The notes under the pieces: model-generated | Database searches by the model: none | What the model saw: only the letters and a program-made list of their open reading frames with translations | Told to the model about the DNA's origin: nothing | Source: Linderina pennispora | Taxonomy: Eukaryota; Kickxellomycota; Kickxellomycetes; Kickxellales; Kickxellaceae | Direction: 5' to 3' | Assembly (NCBI RefSeq): GCF_002104995.1 | Contig: NW_024468264.1 | Coordinates: 1 to 64,000, forward strand | Length of the DNA: 64,000 nt | Program-made: the position numbers and the translations under genes | Shown here: positions 9,274 to 21,338 of the stretch, piece by piece | How positions within the stretch are numbered: the stretch's first letter is position 1 | How the letters are laid out: each line of letters starts with the position of its first letter

Positions 9274-11618
9274 TTAAAAGTCGAACTTGGTGCGGAATGC
9301 ATCCAGGTCCTGGCGGTCGCATGCTTCCGCCAGCTTGGGCTCGCCAAGCAAGTACATCGAGAGCTGCAGGGCATTCCAGATTGTCGCGCTCATACCGCTC
9401 TCAGGCCGGTAGCCAGTACCCGACAGGTTAGCCTCGCGGCTCTTCTCGTCCAGAGTCTGCATCTCGCGCTGCTGCAGCGACAGTGCAGTCAGGCAGTTCT
9501 CGGCGGACTCGCGGTGCTGGCCCAGGTTTGACGACGCGAGTGCAATGTTGTACCGGGCGCGGATGAAGCTCGGGTGCAGCTCCAGAGCACGGAAGTACGC
9601 ACCAGTCGCCTCCTTGTTGTTGTTGGTGTGTGCCAGCGTCGCGCCCAGGCGGTTCCACAGCACATAGTCGTCGGGGCGCTTGGACAGCGCGGCCTTGAAG
9701 CAGTCGATGGCCTTGTCGTACTCGGTGGAGATGTTGAACAAAACTCCAAGTGCGACCTGGACATCGGGATCCCAGTCCTGGCCAGGTGTCATGCGCGCTG
9801 CCTGGATGTACAGATCCTGCACGTAGTCCTTGCGCGTATTGGCGCTGGTCATGTTCTCGGGTGCGGTCGCGGGAATCAGCGACTTGTAGCGGTCGTGGTG
9901 GGCAATCCACTCGTGCAGTTCGTCGTAGGCATCCATCTGGTATCCCTCGTTGGTGTACGACACAGCCAGTGCCAGATGGGCGTCGAGTCCGTTGGGATCG
10001 AGCTGGATGGCTTTGCGCAGTGCCGCAATAGCGGACTCCTCGCGCTCATTTTCCTGCTGCTTCAGGCCGAGCTCCAGCCAGGCCTGTGCGTCCTGTGGGT
10101 TCTGCGTCACGCTCGTCTCGAGCGCCATGATGGTGTCAGCAAGACTGGCGTCCTGCGGGTTTTGGCGAATGTGCTCCAGGGTGTTCTGGAGCTCGGCTGG
10201 CGACATCTGCGAGTAATAGTTCTCGCGCTGAAAGTGGTAGATGTTAAGCGCAGGATCGGTTGCGCGGTACGCCGGCTCCATGGTGTTTAGCGACTCCCAC
10301 TCCTTCTGCGTCTCGAGCCACTCCTTGTCCTGCTCGTTAAGCATCGGCTGAATGTTGTCCTTGAACTGCTCCAGCCAGTCCTTGTTAGCTTCGCCGTGGA
10401 CAAACTCGTTGCTGGGCTGTTCCAGCTTGAAGTCCATATCCTGCGGGTGGCCGCTGACAGAGGTCTCGTTGAGCGGACCGTCGAGCGTCGACTCGAACTC
10501 CTCGGCCCAGTTGCGCTCCATTCCGCGCGCAAACTCTTCCGAGAAGATCTTACCGTCTTGCGGCGTCTGCTCCGATCCCTTGGTGGCCTCGCGGTTGACC
10601 AGTTCGTCGGCACGCTTCTCAAACTCCGTGGCCCACGTTGGGCCCTGCGCAGCCGTGGTCTCCGCCTGCTTGCCCTTTTCAGTCTGTACGACCTGGTCGC
10701 CGTTGATCGTGGCCTGTCCGTCGGCGAGTTGTTGCATGAGAGAGAGGAATTCGGAGTTTCTGAATTTAGGATTAGCTGTGTCACTCACTGAGTCCAGGAT
10801 CTTTGCTGCCGTGCGCGCCAGCTCATCATCAGCCCTTTCCACAGGCTCGCTGGCCGCCTGCTTCTGTTCTGCGGTGACCTCGGTCTGCTGAGCAGTTCCA
10901 CCTACCTGCTGCTGATGCTGCATGGGCATCATGTTGTGCATCATCATACCCGGCCCGGGCATCATCGAGTACATGCGGGCCTCGTTGAACGCCATGGCCA
11001 TCGGATCATGCCGCACCACGGGCTCCTGTTGCACAGGAGCCGCAGCAGCCTGGGACGCCGCCGGCTGGTGGTGGAACTGCTCGGCCCAGCCCTGCTGGGC
11101 AGCCATCGGGCGCATCTGCATCGGTCCGGCGGGCACCATCGGCGCGGGGCCGGCCCTGGCAAAGGCGCGCTCGAAATCGGCGTTAGCAGGGCCCTGGTGC
11201 CGCTGGAAGTCCGCTGCCCAGTCGGCCGGTGCCGGCTGCTTGCCCTGCACCGTGTTGAGCTCGCGGTGCATCTCGGCAAAGTTGAAGGCGCCTGGGCCCT
11301 GTGTGCGGTTTTGCTGCATCATGAACTCGCTGGCCATCATGTTCGGCGACTGCACCGGCCCGTTCTGCCGGAACGCCTGCCGGAACGCCTGCTTCGACGA
11401 CGACGCTTGCGCCGGTCCAAACCGATCCTATCAGGCGATGTGTGGGAGGTGGGTGGTGGGTGTCAGTGCCTATCTCTCCTCCACGCCTGTATTTCTGGAG
11501 ACTAGCAACTTACCTGCTCGAGCGAGTGGTCCTTGTTGAATTGCTTCATAAGCCCGTTCATGGAGTTGCCCGGCCCGCATTCGGCGCCGTTGCCAACCAA
11601 GTCTGAGAAGCCCGACAT
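9274..11618 (-). CDS. PEX5: Peroxisomal targeting signal receptor PEX5
   Basis: Cycling receptor that binds PTS1 tripeptides and docks at the peroxisome. Exon 1 (11514-11618, 35 aa) carries GNGAECGPGN with the N-terminal Cys used for monoubiquitin export, then KQFNKDHSLEQ. The 86-nt intron 11428-11513 (GTAAGT...TAG, phase 0) leads to exon 2 starting DRFGPAQ. Several WxxxF/Y pentapeptides follow (WAADF, WAEQF, WATEF, WAEEF, WLEQF), which bind PEX14. The last ~300 residues hold TPRs, e.g. ALGVLFNISTEYDKAIDCFK and ALSKRPDDYVLWNRLGATLA. Total 752 residues with no frame break. Two dehydrogenases encoded at 30.9-34.1 kb end in AKL and would be cargo. Confidence 0.95.
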
Positions 11619-12960
11619 ATTTGCTGAAACAGTGTGCGGCGTGTTTAATAGAATACAAAGGAAAGATGAAAAGAAAACTATCTTATGTTCAAGCAGCGGT
11701 TGATAAGTGGAAAGCGAAGGAGAAGTGGCCACAAGCACCCGCAGGCCAGCAGCCATGACCGGGCTTCCGTTGCAGCTCGAAGCGGCAGGCAGCGGCGGCA
11801 GCAGCAACAGGCGGCGGGTAGCCACGCGATAACACTCCGTGCGCGGAGGTATTCTGCCCGCAAGAATCTCAAACACTCGCATGTGATTTGCACACAGCCA
11901 CTAAAAAATGAGCGCTGCTCCTCTCGGACGCTCGAAAGCTCCACCGCTTTCCACACGGGCCCACACTGGCGCTTTAGACTTGGAAAATCGGCATTTATTT
12001 ACAACTGGTTCTTTTACAAAACAGGGCCTATGGATCCTACTTGACGCAAATACGTACCTACGGAGAAGACAACCAAAAGCGGCAATTGTTTTCGTCAGTA
12101 CAGAGTTCACTGCGTGTCGTCGACACAAGGTCAGACACAAGTGTGCTATTTCCCTCAGACGTAGAGTTGTATCATCAATGGCAGAGTGTCAGCCCTGCTA
12201 TGAAAGCCATACATGTTAAAAACATTTGTGTCATCATCGGAATCTCGAGGCAGCATGTGCCGGCCGACAGGAACATACCTTCCCTCACTAACCACGGCAA
12301 TAGAGTAGGAAAAACATCACGAAGCGGAGACAAAGAGGACGGCGGCTTCGTCGCACTGCGATAGCACCCTGAAATACGCCTGTTCACCAGCAAGCGTGCA
12401 GAAATTTTTTCACTGGTGCGAGCCGAACCGGGCATGGATCCGGTTCGGTGGCTAGAGTGACTTCGGCTTTTCGATTCCTGCCTATTTCCAAAGCCAGGCT
12501 CAAGCTGGATTTTAGATGCGGAGCGATTGGCCTGGTGCTGGTTTTACCGCGATAAAGACATGGCAGAATGTGGTTGCCAGGAATCGCCACACTAGCCGTC
12601 TGATGCACGGGCTTGTACAAGGCTTCCCAGCCCACCTCACAGGATATATGTGGTGATGGGAAATGAGTGTTGCGTGACAACACGTGTATGAAACCAGCCA
12701 AACCCTGCCGGCTTGGGCCATTTTCATCTGAGTGTTGGATCACCGCAAGACAGCAACTTGACGAAACGACGGCTGTTGTAGCAAGGGTTCGATAGCGCAC
12801 AGCCACACCGGGTGAAGTAGAAAATGCAATTACAGCTGTTTGCGGCCGCCTAAATAACAGGTTCCCTTGACCATAAAAAGAGGCCAAGCTATCATATTCA
12901 ACCTCATATCATTACCAGCTGTAACCACAGTACCTGTTTACATTTCTAGCCCTAGTGCTA
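11619..12960. other. 1.3-kb intergenic region, no gene supported
   Basis: Holds the PEX5 promoter on the left and the phosphatase promoter on the right. Open frames of up to 167 codons occur, but none has family features, and their composition follows base bias. A TATA-like CATAAAAA at 12872-12879 lies 88 bp before the phosphatase ATG. Confidence 0.4.
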
Positions 12961-14226
12961 ATGAAGATTTCAATTTTATCCGCCATTTCCGTCAGTGCTG
13001 CAGCTGCATCTGCTGCCAGCTTATTGCAAGCTGCCAACCCCAAGTTTTACTGCGAAGCACCACGTCCCCAGGCCTCCACATACACAGCTCTGCCAGGACA
13101 CACGCTTGCTCATCTTCAAGTCGTGCACCGCCACGGCGACCGCGTCCCCGACTACTACTCACCAGCTAGTCCCGCCATGGATATCTGTGGAAAGTACCCG
13201 GACCTGACGCGTCAGTGCAACGTCCCCGGCGTACCTATCGGTCGCACTGAGATCGAAATCGATAGCACTTTGCCCTATGCCAACGTATTCTGGTCCGGCA
13301 ACTGCGAGTTGGGCCAGCTGACGGACCTCGCCAGCGAGAAAATGGTACGGCTGGGCAAGACATTGCGCTCGATCTACATCGACAAGCTCGGGTTCATGTC
13401 GCAAGGGTTGTGGGCCAACGATATCTACTTCCGCGCCGACTACATCTGATGCACACAGCAGAGCGGATGTAGCGTTCTGGTTGGGTTGAGCACCTGCCAG
13501 CCGCACCCAGGCGTGGTCATGCATATGCGGCCTGAGTCAATGGAGACGCTGATCAACACTGGGGAAAACTGCCCGGCATCCAGCGCTGCATTTGGCAAGG
13601 CATTCAGCACACCCGAGTATGCGAAATACAGCGCTCAAATCGCTGCGTTCACGAACCGCGCTCTCAGTATCCTCCAACCCTCGTCAATCCCAACATGGCG
13701 TGCTGGTATGAATGTCAACGACTACCTGTGGCTATCCGTGTGCTATGATAAGCCGCTTCCTTGCTCGTCAGCAAACCCCTCAGACTGCCTGACTGCTGCT
13801 GATGCTGTGACCGCCTACAAGCACTCCAGCAGGCAGAATGAGATTATCCAGGCTACAGGCAATGTGACGCGCCTGTTTGTTGGCCCATTCTTGGGTGAGA
13901 TCCGTCGGTCTATTTCCAACGCTGTCAATAGCAAGGCCAAAGCCAAGTTCGAGCTCCATTTGGCGCACGATATCACCGTATACTATCTCCTGACCCTGCT
14001 GCAAAAGGAAGATATGTCAAGATGGCCCGTTTACGGTTCGAACCTGGTCTTTGAGGCATGGAAGAACAACAAGAACAGCAGCTATGTCGTGCGCTTGCTC
14101 TATAACGGTGAGGTCGTCACTGCGACCAAGGCCAGCGGCCTAGACTGGAATGCAGTGCCGCTCGACTCTTTCTTCAAGGTTGCAGATGCCAGCACCCCTG
14201 ATATTGCCACTGAGTGCCATGTCTGA
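12961..14226 (+). CDS. Secreted histidine acid phosphatase with in-frame TGA
   Basis: Branch-2 histidine phosphatase. The signal peptide MKISILSAISVSAAAASAAS is followed by the catalytic VVHRHGDRVPDYYSP (phospho-His and Arg) and, late in the protein, FELHLAHDITVYY with the HD proton-donor pair. Several paired Cys fit a secreted enzyme. The frame is continuous from 12961 to 14226 except for one TGA at 13447-13449 inside RADYI*CTQQSG, where the family usually has an aromatic residue followed by Arg-Thr. TGG to TGA and CGC to TGC would both be single transitions. No intron removes it. So this is a point-mutated pseudogene, a sequence error or a readthrough case. Length is 421 codons. Confidence 0.8.
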
Positions 14227-14288
14227 CCCTTTTCTATTACTATTATTATTCCCTCTTTTGGACAAGAATATACTCGATGCTTCTATGT

Positions 14289-15182
14289 CTAGAACTGGCG
14301 CCAAAGCTTCTCGAACTCACGGCTGAAGGCGTCGGCAGTGCTCTTGTCGTTGGTGACAATGACAGACTCGTTGTTGCTGCGGCGGGCACCAACAGTCCAG
14401 TTGTACGACCCCATCCAGACAGCGCGCCGGTCAATAACGGCAAACTTTGAGTGCATGAACTTGTTCTCGTCGTTGTCGTGCTTGAACGGAATACCATGGT
14501 CCTCCTGCATGCGAATAACATCGCTGCCCTTCGACTCGAGCTGGCCGTCATCGGTGATAATGCGCACCTCGACGCCGCGCTTCTTGGCGCGAATGATCGC
14601 GTTTGCCACATCATTGTCGGTGATATTGAACACACAGATATCCAAGGTGGACTTGGCCGAATCCAAAAAGTTCATCAGCTGCTCGAAGCTCTGCTCTGAC
14701 GGGAAGAAGTACGACCGGATGTATGTGTCATCGCGCTTCTGGTTGTTCTGCCGGCCATGGTTGCTCTGCTGCATCTCCCATCCGTTCTGGTCCGACCCAA
14801 CAGCTGCCGCATAAGAGCCTGGCTGCATCTGCGGCGGCTTGTAGCCGCCAGACTGGCCTTCGATACTCATGGCAAATAGCTGGCCTGCCCAGTCGGCTGT
14901 GGCGCGATCAGTGCCGCTGCTCGCGAGCCGGGTGGTCTGGTTCCTCACGACATTGGCAATATGCGAGAGGTTGGCACCGTTCTGCAGGTGGCGACGGAAG
15001 ATCTCGGCGAACTCGTTTTGCTGCTGCATAACGCTGGGCGAACTCTCGAGACTGCGCTCAAGGAATGCCTCCAGCGGCATGTTTGCAGCCTCGTCTGCGC
15101 TCAGGTAGGGTGCTTGGCGCGAGCCGGGGGCGTTGCTGCTGCCACCGCCAAAGCACGCAGACAGGATATCGGCGAGACTCAT
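14289..15182 (-). CDS. Single-HKD phospholipase D-like protein (PLD6/cardiolipin hydrolase-like)
   Basis: PLD-superfamily hydrolase or endonuclease. The start is MSLADILSACFGGG at 15182; the longer upstream frame is non-conserved. The C-terminal half carries the fold: SYFFPSEQSFEQLMNFLDSA, LDICVFNITDNDVANAI, and the motif MHSKFAVIDRRAVWMGSYNWT (His-x-Lys-x4-Asp then GSxNWT), shown here as HSKFAVID and GSYNWT. Only one HKD motif is present, as in mitochondrial cardiolipin hydrolase PLD6 and bacterial Nuc, which work as dimers. There is no membrane anchor at the N-terminus, unlike PLD6. 297 residues, intact. Converges on the phosphatase with a 62-bp gap. Confidence 0.82.
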   Translation of the reverse strand: MSLADILSACFGGGSSNAPGSRQAPYLSADEAANMPLEAFLERSLESSPSVMQQQNEFAEIFRRHLQNGANLSHIANVVRNQTTRLASSGTDRATADWAGQLFAMSIEGQSGGYKPPQMQPGSYAAAVGSDQNGWEMQQSNHGRQNNQKRDDTYIRSYFFPSEQSFEQLMNFLDSAKSTLDICVFNITDNDVANAIIRAKKRGVEVRIITDDGQLESKGSDVIRMQEDHGIPFKHDNDENKFMHSKFAVIDRRAVWMGSYNWTVGARRSNNESVIVTNDKSTADAFSREFEKLWRQF

Positions 15183-15552
15183 TATTATTATTGTCAGTAC
15201 AGAGGTGGAAAGAGGGGAAGGATGTGTGTGTGAAGGCAAAGAGAAACAGGGACGGATTGTCTGTCCCTTGTGTGCAACTACCGCTTTGCAGTTCTTGTGG
15301 ACCGGAGGTTCTAAAATTGGAAACCGGTCTCAACATAAAAATGAATGTATACCGGCCAATTGGATAGGAGAGCCGCTCACGTGCAGTTGATCACAGTATT
15401 CCACGATTGGATTAGCGGTCCTTTTTTTTGTTGAAACTTTTTCCCCAGTGCTTGTCGCCTAGCTGGGCATCAGCCAACAGAGTGCTCGTCGACCACCTTG
15501 GACACCCGCCTCATTCCGCCCACACACATTAACTATTACCTTATTGAAGACC
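15183..15552. promoter_or_regulatory. Divergent promoter, PLD-like gene and DHX37
   Basis: 370 bp between divergent ATGs. Contains an E-box CACGTG at 15378-15383 and a T-rich block (15421-15440) followed by TTGAAACTTTTTCCCC, about 120 bp before the helicase ATG. No TATA seen. Confidence 0.4.
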
Positions 15553-18500
15553 ATGGGAACCAACAAGTCCACCAAGCAGAAGCGGTTCGAGAAGTATGTC
15601 GAGAAGCAGGTGAAGAAGGAGCAGCGTGCGCAGCTGATCGAGAAGCTCAGCCAGTCGACATGGAAAAGCGATCTGATGAAGTCGTCAAAGAACCTGGGCC
15701 GCACCAAGGAGACCAAGCGCGAGAAACTGCAGCGTGCGGTGCTTGAGGAGAAGCTGGGCATGGCGCGTTCCGATCCCAGCGTGCGCTTGTACGTGTCAGA
15801 GCGCGATGCTGACGAGGTGCGCGAAATGGCAGATCAGATGGCGCCCCTGCCAACGCCCGATCTAACAGCATTGCCGACGCTTGGCGAGGTGAACCGGAGG
15901 AAAAAGAAGCGCAGGAATAAGAAGAACAAGAAGATCGCTGAGGCTGACAGCGACGCAGATTCAGACAACGACAAGGATGAACTGGAGAGCCGTCCTGCCA
16001 AGCGGCCACGCGAAGAGGACGTGGCTGAGAAGGCAGAGGGCGGGCTGATCGAGATGTCTAATGCCGAGGAGAAGCCCAAGGCCGAGGAGAAGCCGGTGGT
16101 GGCGGGAAGCGCACTGGCCAAGACAACCACTATTGTCAGACGCAAACGGCAAAAGAAGGGCCGTCTTCTGAGCAAGCTGGGTCTGTCCAAGAAGGCCGAG
16201 GAGAGCAGCGAGGAAGAGGACAACGAAAGCGATGCAAGGGAGGAGGAGGAAGAGTATTCGAATATGGTGGTCGGTGATAATGCAGACGCTGGTGATGAGT
16301 CCGACGAATTTGACAGCTCTGCGTCAGAGAGCGATTCAGATGAAGACCAAGCCGCTACCGACGCTCCTGCTGTTCGTGCAGAAGAACCTGCGGCAACGCC
16401 AGCTGAGCCCGAAAAAGAGAAGGAATATTACACCGGCAGCATGCTGAAGCCCCTGCTCGTCAGTCGTGGCAAGCTTGCCAACGAAGCGTCAGAGAACACG
16501 GGCGCATTCTACGTCACGGTGGAGCGGCCGCAAGCGATCACAGAGCAGCGCATGAAGCTGCCCGTGTACGCTGAAGAGCAGCAGATCATGGAGGCTATCA
16601 CGGAGAACCCAGTCATCGTGCTTAGCGGAGAAACCGGTTCGGGAAAGACCACACAGGTGCCACAGTTTCTGTTTGAGGCCGGGTACGGTGACCCGAACTC
16701 GCAGAACCCAGGCATGATCGGGATCACACAGCCGCGGCGGGTGGCGGCCGTCAGCATGGCGCACCGCGTTGCCGAAGAGCTGGGCAACTACGGCAGCACA
16801 GTGGCACACCAGGTGCGCTTCGATACCAATGTGTCTGACAAGACACGAGTCAAGTTCATGACCGAGGGAGTGCTTCTGCGCGAGCTGGCCACCGATTTCC
16901 TGCTGACAAAGTACTCGGTGCTGATTACTGACGAGGCCCACGAGCGGTCGCTCAACACAGACATCCTGCTGGGCGTGCTGTCGCGAGTCGTTCGCCTGCG
17001 GCAGAAGCTGGCCAGCGAGGATCCGAAGAAGCACCGGCCACTGAAGCTTGTCATCATGAGCGCCACGCTGCGCGTCGATGATTTCGTCAAGAACACACGG
17101 CTGTTCCCAACTCCACCGCCGGTCATCAATGTACAAGCCCGCCAGCACCCAGTACGCATACACTTCAACCGCCGCACGCCTCTGCCAGGCCAGCACGTCA
17201 ACGAGGCAATCCGCAAGGTCGCCAAGATCCACACCCGCCTGCCGGAGGGTGGTATTCTGGTGTTCTTGACTGGCCAAGCCGAGATCACATACGCCTGCAA
17301 GCAGCTGCGCGAGAAATTCCCAACTGCTGAGGAGCGCGCAGCGCGGGAGGAGCGGAAAATGCGCGAGCACGAGCAGATGATGAAGGCTAAGCATGGCAAA
17401 AAGCGCAAGCATGGCAAGCCGCATCACGCCAAGAACGAGGACACGCGGCTGGTGGCCAGCGGGCTCGAGGGCGATGTCGAGGATGAGGATGTTGACCTTG
17501 GAGAGGAGTTTGATTTCGCCACTGCGGATGGTGACCTCAGGGACGACTTTGAGATTGACTCGGAGGAGGACTCGGAGGAGGAAGACGAGCTCATCATGGG
17601 CGGTGAAGGCGAGGACGATGAGGGCCGCAAGCTCTTGCTCAGTGAGAACCTGTTCAATGCTGCTGCCAAACCTAAGGCCGAGGGAGGGGACGAGCAGAAC
17701 CATCCTGAGCCACTGTACGTCCTGCCGCTGTACTCGCTGCTGCCAGCCGACCAGCAGCTCAAGGTATTTGCGCCTCCCCCCGCTGGCAGCCGCCTGTGCG
17801 TGGTAGCGACCAATGTTGCCGAGACATCGATTACAATTCCGGGAATCCGGTACGTGGTTGATGCCGGACTGGCCAAGGAGAAGACGTACGATGCGCAGAC
17901 ACAGGTGCAGAATTTCGACGTGCGCTGGACGAGCCAGGCATCGGCAAACCAGCGCACAGGTCGTGCTGGCCGTACTGGGCCTGGCCACAGCTACCGCCTG
18001 TTCTCCAGCGCAGTGTTCAACGACCAGTTCCCCCGGTTCTCTGTACCCGAGATCATGCGGATGCCAATTGAGGGTGTCGTGCTGCAGATGAAGGCCATGA
18101 ACCTGGACAACGTCGTCAACTTCCCGTTCCCGACGCCGCCTAACAAGTCTGCGCTGACCAAGGCCGAGCGTCTGCTCACATGGCTCGGTGCTCTCGACGC
18201 CAAGGGCCGGGTTACTGATCTCGGCCGGTTGATGTCGGTGTTCCCTGTCGCTCCACGGTTCGCCAAGATGCTGATCGTCGGCCAGCAGCACGAGTGCCTG
18301 CCCTATATCATTGCTATTGTCGCAGCCTTGTCTGTCGGAGACCCGTTCCTGAAGGAGTTCCATTTGGACGCCGATGAGCTCGACAGCGGTGAGGTTCCGG
18401 ATGAGGACCAGGCAACTGCCGCAGAGAATCGTAACCTGACCAACGCAGAAGTTGCGGCCAAGGAGCACCGGCGACTCAAGCGCCGGCAGTACTGGCGCAC

Positions 18501-19229
18501 GCAGTCGAAGCTGTCGGGCTCCGACCCCTCCAGCGATGTGCTCAAGTGGTTGACCGTGGTCGGTGCCTTTGAGTATGCTGGCGGCACCAAAGAAGTGTGT
18601 GAAGAGTACTACGTCCGGCAAAAGGCCATGATTGAAATCCGCAAGCTGCGCGCCCAGCTAACCAACCTGGTGCAGATGTACTGCCCAGGCGTCGACCTGG
18701 CCATGGATCCGCAGATGCCGCCCCGTCCAAGCTGCAGCAATCGGTGATCCGCCAAATCCTGCTGACCGGATTCATGGACCACGTCGCCGTGCGCGGTGAT
18801 ATCGCCGGCTACCAGGACCCTGACGAGGAGTCAAACAAGAAGAAGCGTGGCATGCATGCCGTTCCATATGTCACCATGTGGAGCGAGGAGCCCGTGTTTG
18901 TGCATCCTGAGAGTGTGGTGTACATGGCAGCGCGCAATGCCGGGTCCATGCCACAGGCGATTGTGTTCTCTGAGCTGCAACGCACTACGCGGCTGTGGGC
19001 CAAGATTGTCACAATTGTCAGCGCCAAGTGGCTGGCCACTATCGGCCAGCCGTTGTGCTCGTTCGGCAACCCGCTGCCGTACCCGCTGCCAAAGTACAAC
19101 GACGCGCGCGACCACATGACATGCTACGTCGAGCCGCGCTTCGGACCAAAGTCCTGGCTGCTGCCCATGGTCAAGGTCGAGGAGAGCCGCCAGGGCACGC
19201 GCTGGAGCATCGATCGGGTTGTAGGATAG
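15553..19229 (+). CDS. DHX37: DEAH-box RNA helicase Dhr1/DHX37, one frame break near the 3' end
   Basis: Nucleolar helicase that releases U3 snoRNA from the 90S pre-ribosome (yeast Ecm16/Dhr1). A basic, acidic-interrupted N-terminus with several nuclear-type KKKRRNKKNKK stretches precedes the core. Core motifs: GETGSGKTTQVPQF (I), TQPRRVAA (Ia), DEAHERSL (II), MSATLR (III), TNVAETSITIPG (V) and QRTGRAGRTGPGH (VI). A large acidic insertion lies between motifs III and IV, as in Dhr1. Winged-helix, ratchet and OB regions follow. The first frame ends at 18747; the conserved C-terminus (VIRQILLTGFMDHVA through SIDRVVG) continues in the next frame, consistent with one missing C in the CCGCCCCG run near 18720. 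Joined length is about 1,225 residues, as in the family. No intron. Confidence 0.93.
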
Positions 19230-19372
19230 ATTCTGCTGCAAGTATTTGATTAAATCACAGTCACGCATAAACCCCGCGAGAAGAAAAAAACGCGAAACCG
19301 ACATTTGCTGCCAGGAAATTCAAACCAGGCTATTCTTCGTTCCTGCTTCGCGCCTATTTTGCTTTGATACTC

Positions 19373-21338
19373 ATGACCGCTCCTACCGCAGCCGAATTGA
19401 CAAAACAGTTCCAGGGCATCAGGCTTGACTCGGCTGCCCTGAGCGAAGCGCAGTCGATCTGCCAGACCTTCGGCCAGTCTGCAAGCGAGCTCTTCTTCCG
19501 GTGGCAGTCAGTCGTTCTCAACACGTATAACGGCGACACAAGCATCCAGCCCACACGCGAGCGCCTTCTAGAGCTACGGCACACAATGCAACGCGACCAC
19601 GACCGCAGGGCTGCGACACAGCGGCACAGTGCTGCGGGCTCGCCGGCGACTCCCGGGAACCGGATCTCGCGCAACAGAAACCGCACTGCGCACTACGACA
19701 TGAGCTCGGTTGGTGGACTCATGCAGGACATGGTCAATGGGAGCCAGCGCAGCGTGATGACAACACCGCAAAGCACGAAGCGAGTGGGGCTTTTGAGGGG
19801 GAACGGGTCGACGGCGAAGCGCCCTGGCGTGTTTTCGCCCATGTCGCCGGGTATTGAAGCGTCGCCGATGGCTGCTCGGTTCCGCGACCGCACGAATGCT
19901 GGCGAGAGCGTCAATATAGTCAATCCTGAGCTGCCGGTGCTGAAGATGGATGCAATTGCGAACAAGCAGTTGAACATCGAGGCTATCGAGCCAGATAGCG
20001 CCAAGACGACAGCAGATTATGATAGCGATCTGGACGAAGGAGGCGAAGAAGAGGACCAGAAGCTGTCAAAGCAGCGGATGCGGTACATGTTTGAGAAACC
20101 CGGGACGCGTTCTGACGTGCTTAACCGGCGCATCGAGCGCATGGCCAGTGCTGTCAAGAAAGACTACAAGATCGATGCCCTTGCAAACCCGACGTACGCG
20201 CATCAGGACCTGGTTACCTCTGTCGGTCGCATCGTTGGATTCAACCCTGATGACCCTGCTGCCAGCGCCCACTTGGCCAACGATACGGTTTACCTGGAGA
20301 CCTCCCGTCGACTCGGAAACGGCCGCCGGGTGCAGCTCGATGTTAGCTCAGCTGCGTCGTTCTCGCTGTTCCCTGGCCAAATAGTTGCTGCTGAGGGAAA
20401 GAACCTTGATGGCTCGGCCTTTGCTGTGTCGCAGTTCCACCCTCTGCCGCTGCAATCGCATCTGAGTGTTGACAGGCGCGAACCAGGTATTTCGCCCTTT
20501 ACCGCGATTGTCGCGTCAGGCCCATTCACCCTCTCTGACAACTTTGACTACGAACCCTTAGCAGTCCTGATTGACTGTATCGTGAAAGACCCGCCCAGCG
20601 CAGTGTTCTTGCTTGGTCCCTTTGTCAGCGAAGCTCACCCGTTAATCAAGGGCGGTATGGTGGATATGCTTCCCGAGCAGATATTCGCGTCTCAAATTGT
20701 CCCGCTGCTAAAAACACTGCGTGATGGCCTACCCGCTGAAACCGCTGTGTTCTTGGCACCGTCTCCCGACGAAATGTGCCACCCGTTTGCCTCGTATCCG
20801 CAGCCGCCACTTAACCGCGACATGATGGCACGCCTTGGCGTCCCATCTGGAATCCAGTTCCTCGACAACCCTGCGCAGCTCACAATCAACGGTGTGTCCA
20901 TCGCAGTGGCCAACACTGAGACCCTAGCGTTCTTTAATTCGTCGGAAGTCTCACGCATGCCCGATCTCATTGAGCGCTTGCCGCGTATGGCGTGGCATAT
21001 GGTGTCCCAGCGCCATTTCTTCCCGCTGACACCCGGCACCAAAGAACTATGCCGGGATCTTGGCATCCCATGATGTCAAGTTGCATATGCATGTGATGCC
21101 GGATATCTTCATCACGCCGTCCAAGCTGCGGCACTTTGCCCATCTCCACAAGAATGTTGTGCTGGTGAATCCTGGGTACTCGACGTTGGGGCAGGGCGGG
21201 GGCACATATGCCAAGATTTATGTCCACGATAAGGCGGTAGCGGCGGCACATATGGCTCAGGCGGACAGCCTGATGGGAAACAATGCCGATGAGGTTTTCC
21301 CTGCACACTGCATCCGCGCTGAGATTGTCCGCTTGTAG
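19373..21338 (+). CDS. POL12: DNA polymerase alpha-primase subunit B, one frame break
   Basis: Regulatory B subunit of Pol alpha-primase. N-terminal helical domain (TKQFQGIRLDSAAL), then a Ser/Pro-rich linker rich in possible CDK sites (TPQS, MSPG). The C-terminal OB fold and inactive calcineurin-like phosphoesterase domain include TAIVASGPFTLSDNFDYEPL, VFLLGPFVSEAHPLIKGG, APSPDEMCHPFASYPQPPL and QRHFFPLTP. The frame stops at 21073 just after DLGIP, and the expected end (HVMPDIFITPSKLRHFA, VVLVNPGYSTLGQGGGTYAK) runs on in the next frame to 21338. Deleting one base near 21070 restores it. Joined length is about 655 residues. Tandem with DHX37, 143 bp apart. Confidence 0.92.

Noticed and set aside
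12384-12887. 167-codon open frame on the minus strand upstream of the phosphatase
   Set aside because: No domains, no biased codon use, and it overlaps the phosphatase TATA region.
16489-18621. 710-codon open frame opposite DHX37
   Set aside because: Antisense shadow of a highly conserved helicase; such frames are common in GC-rich genes.
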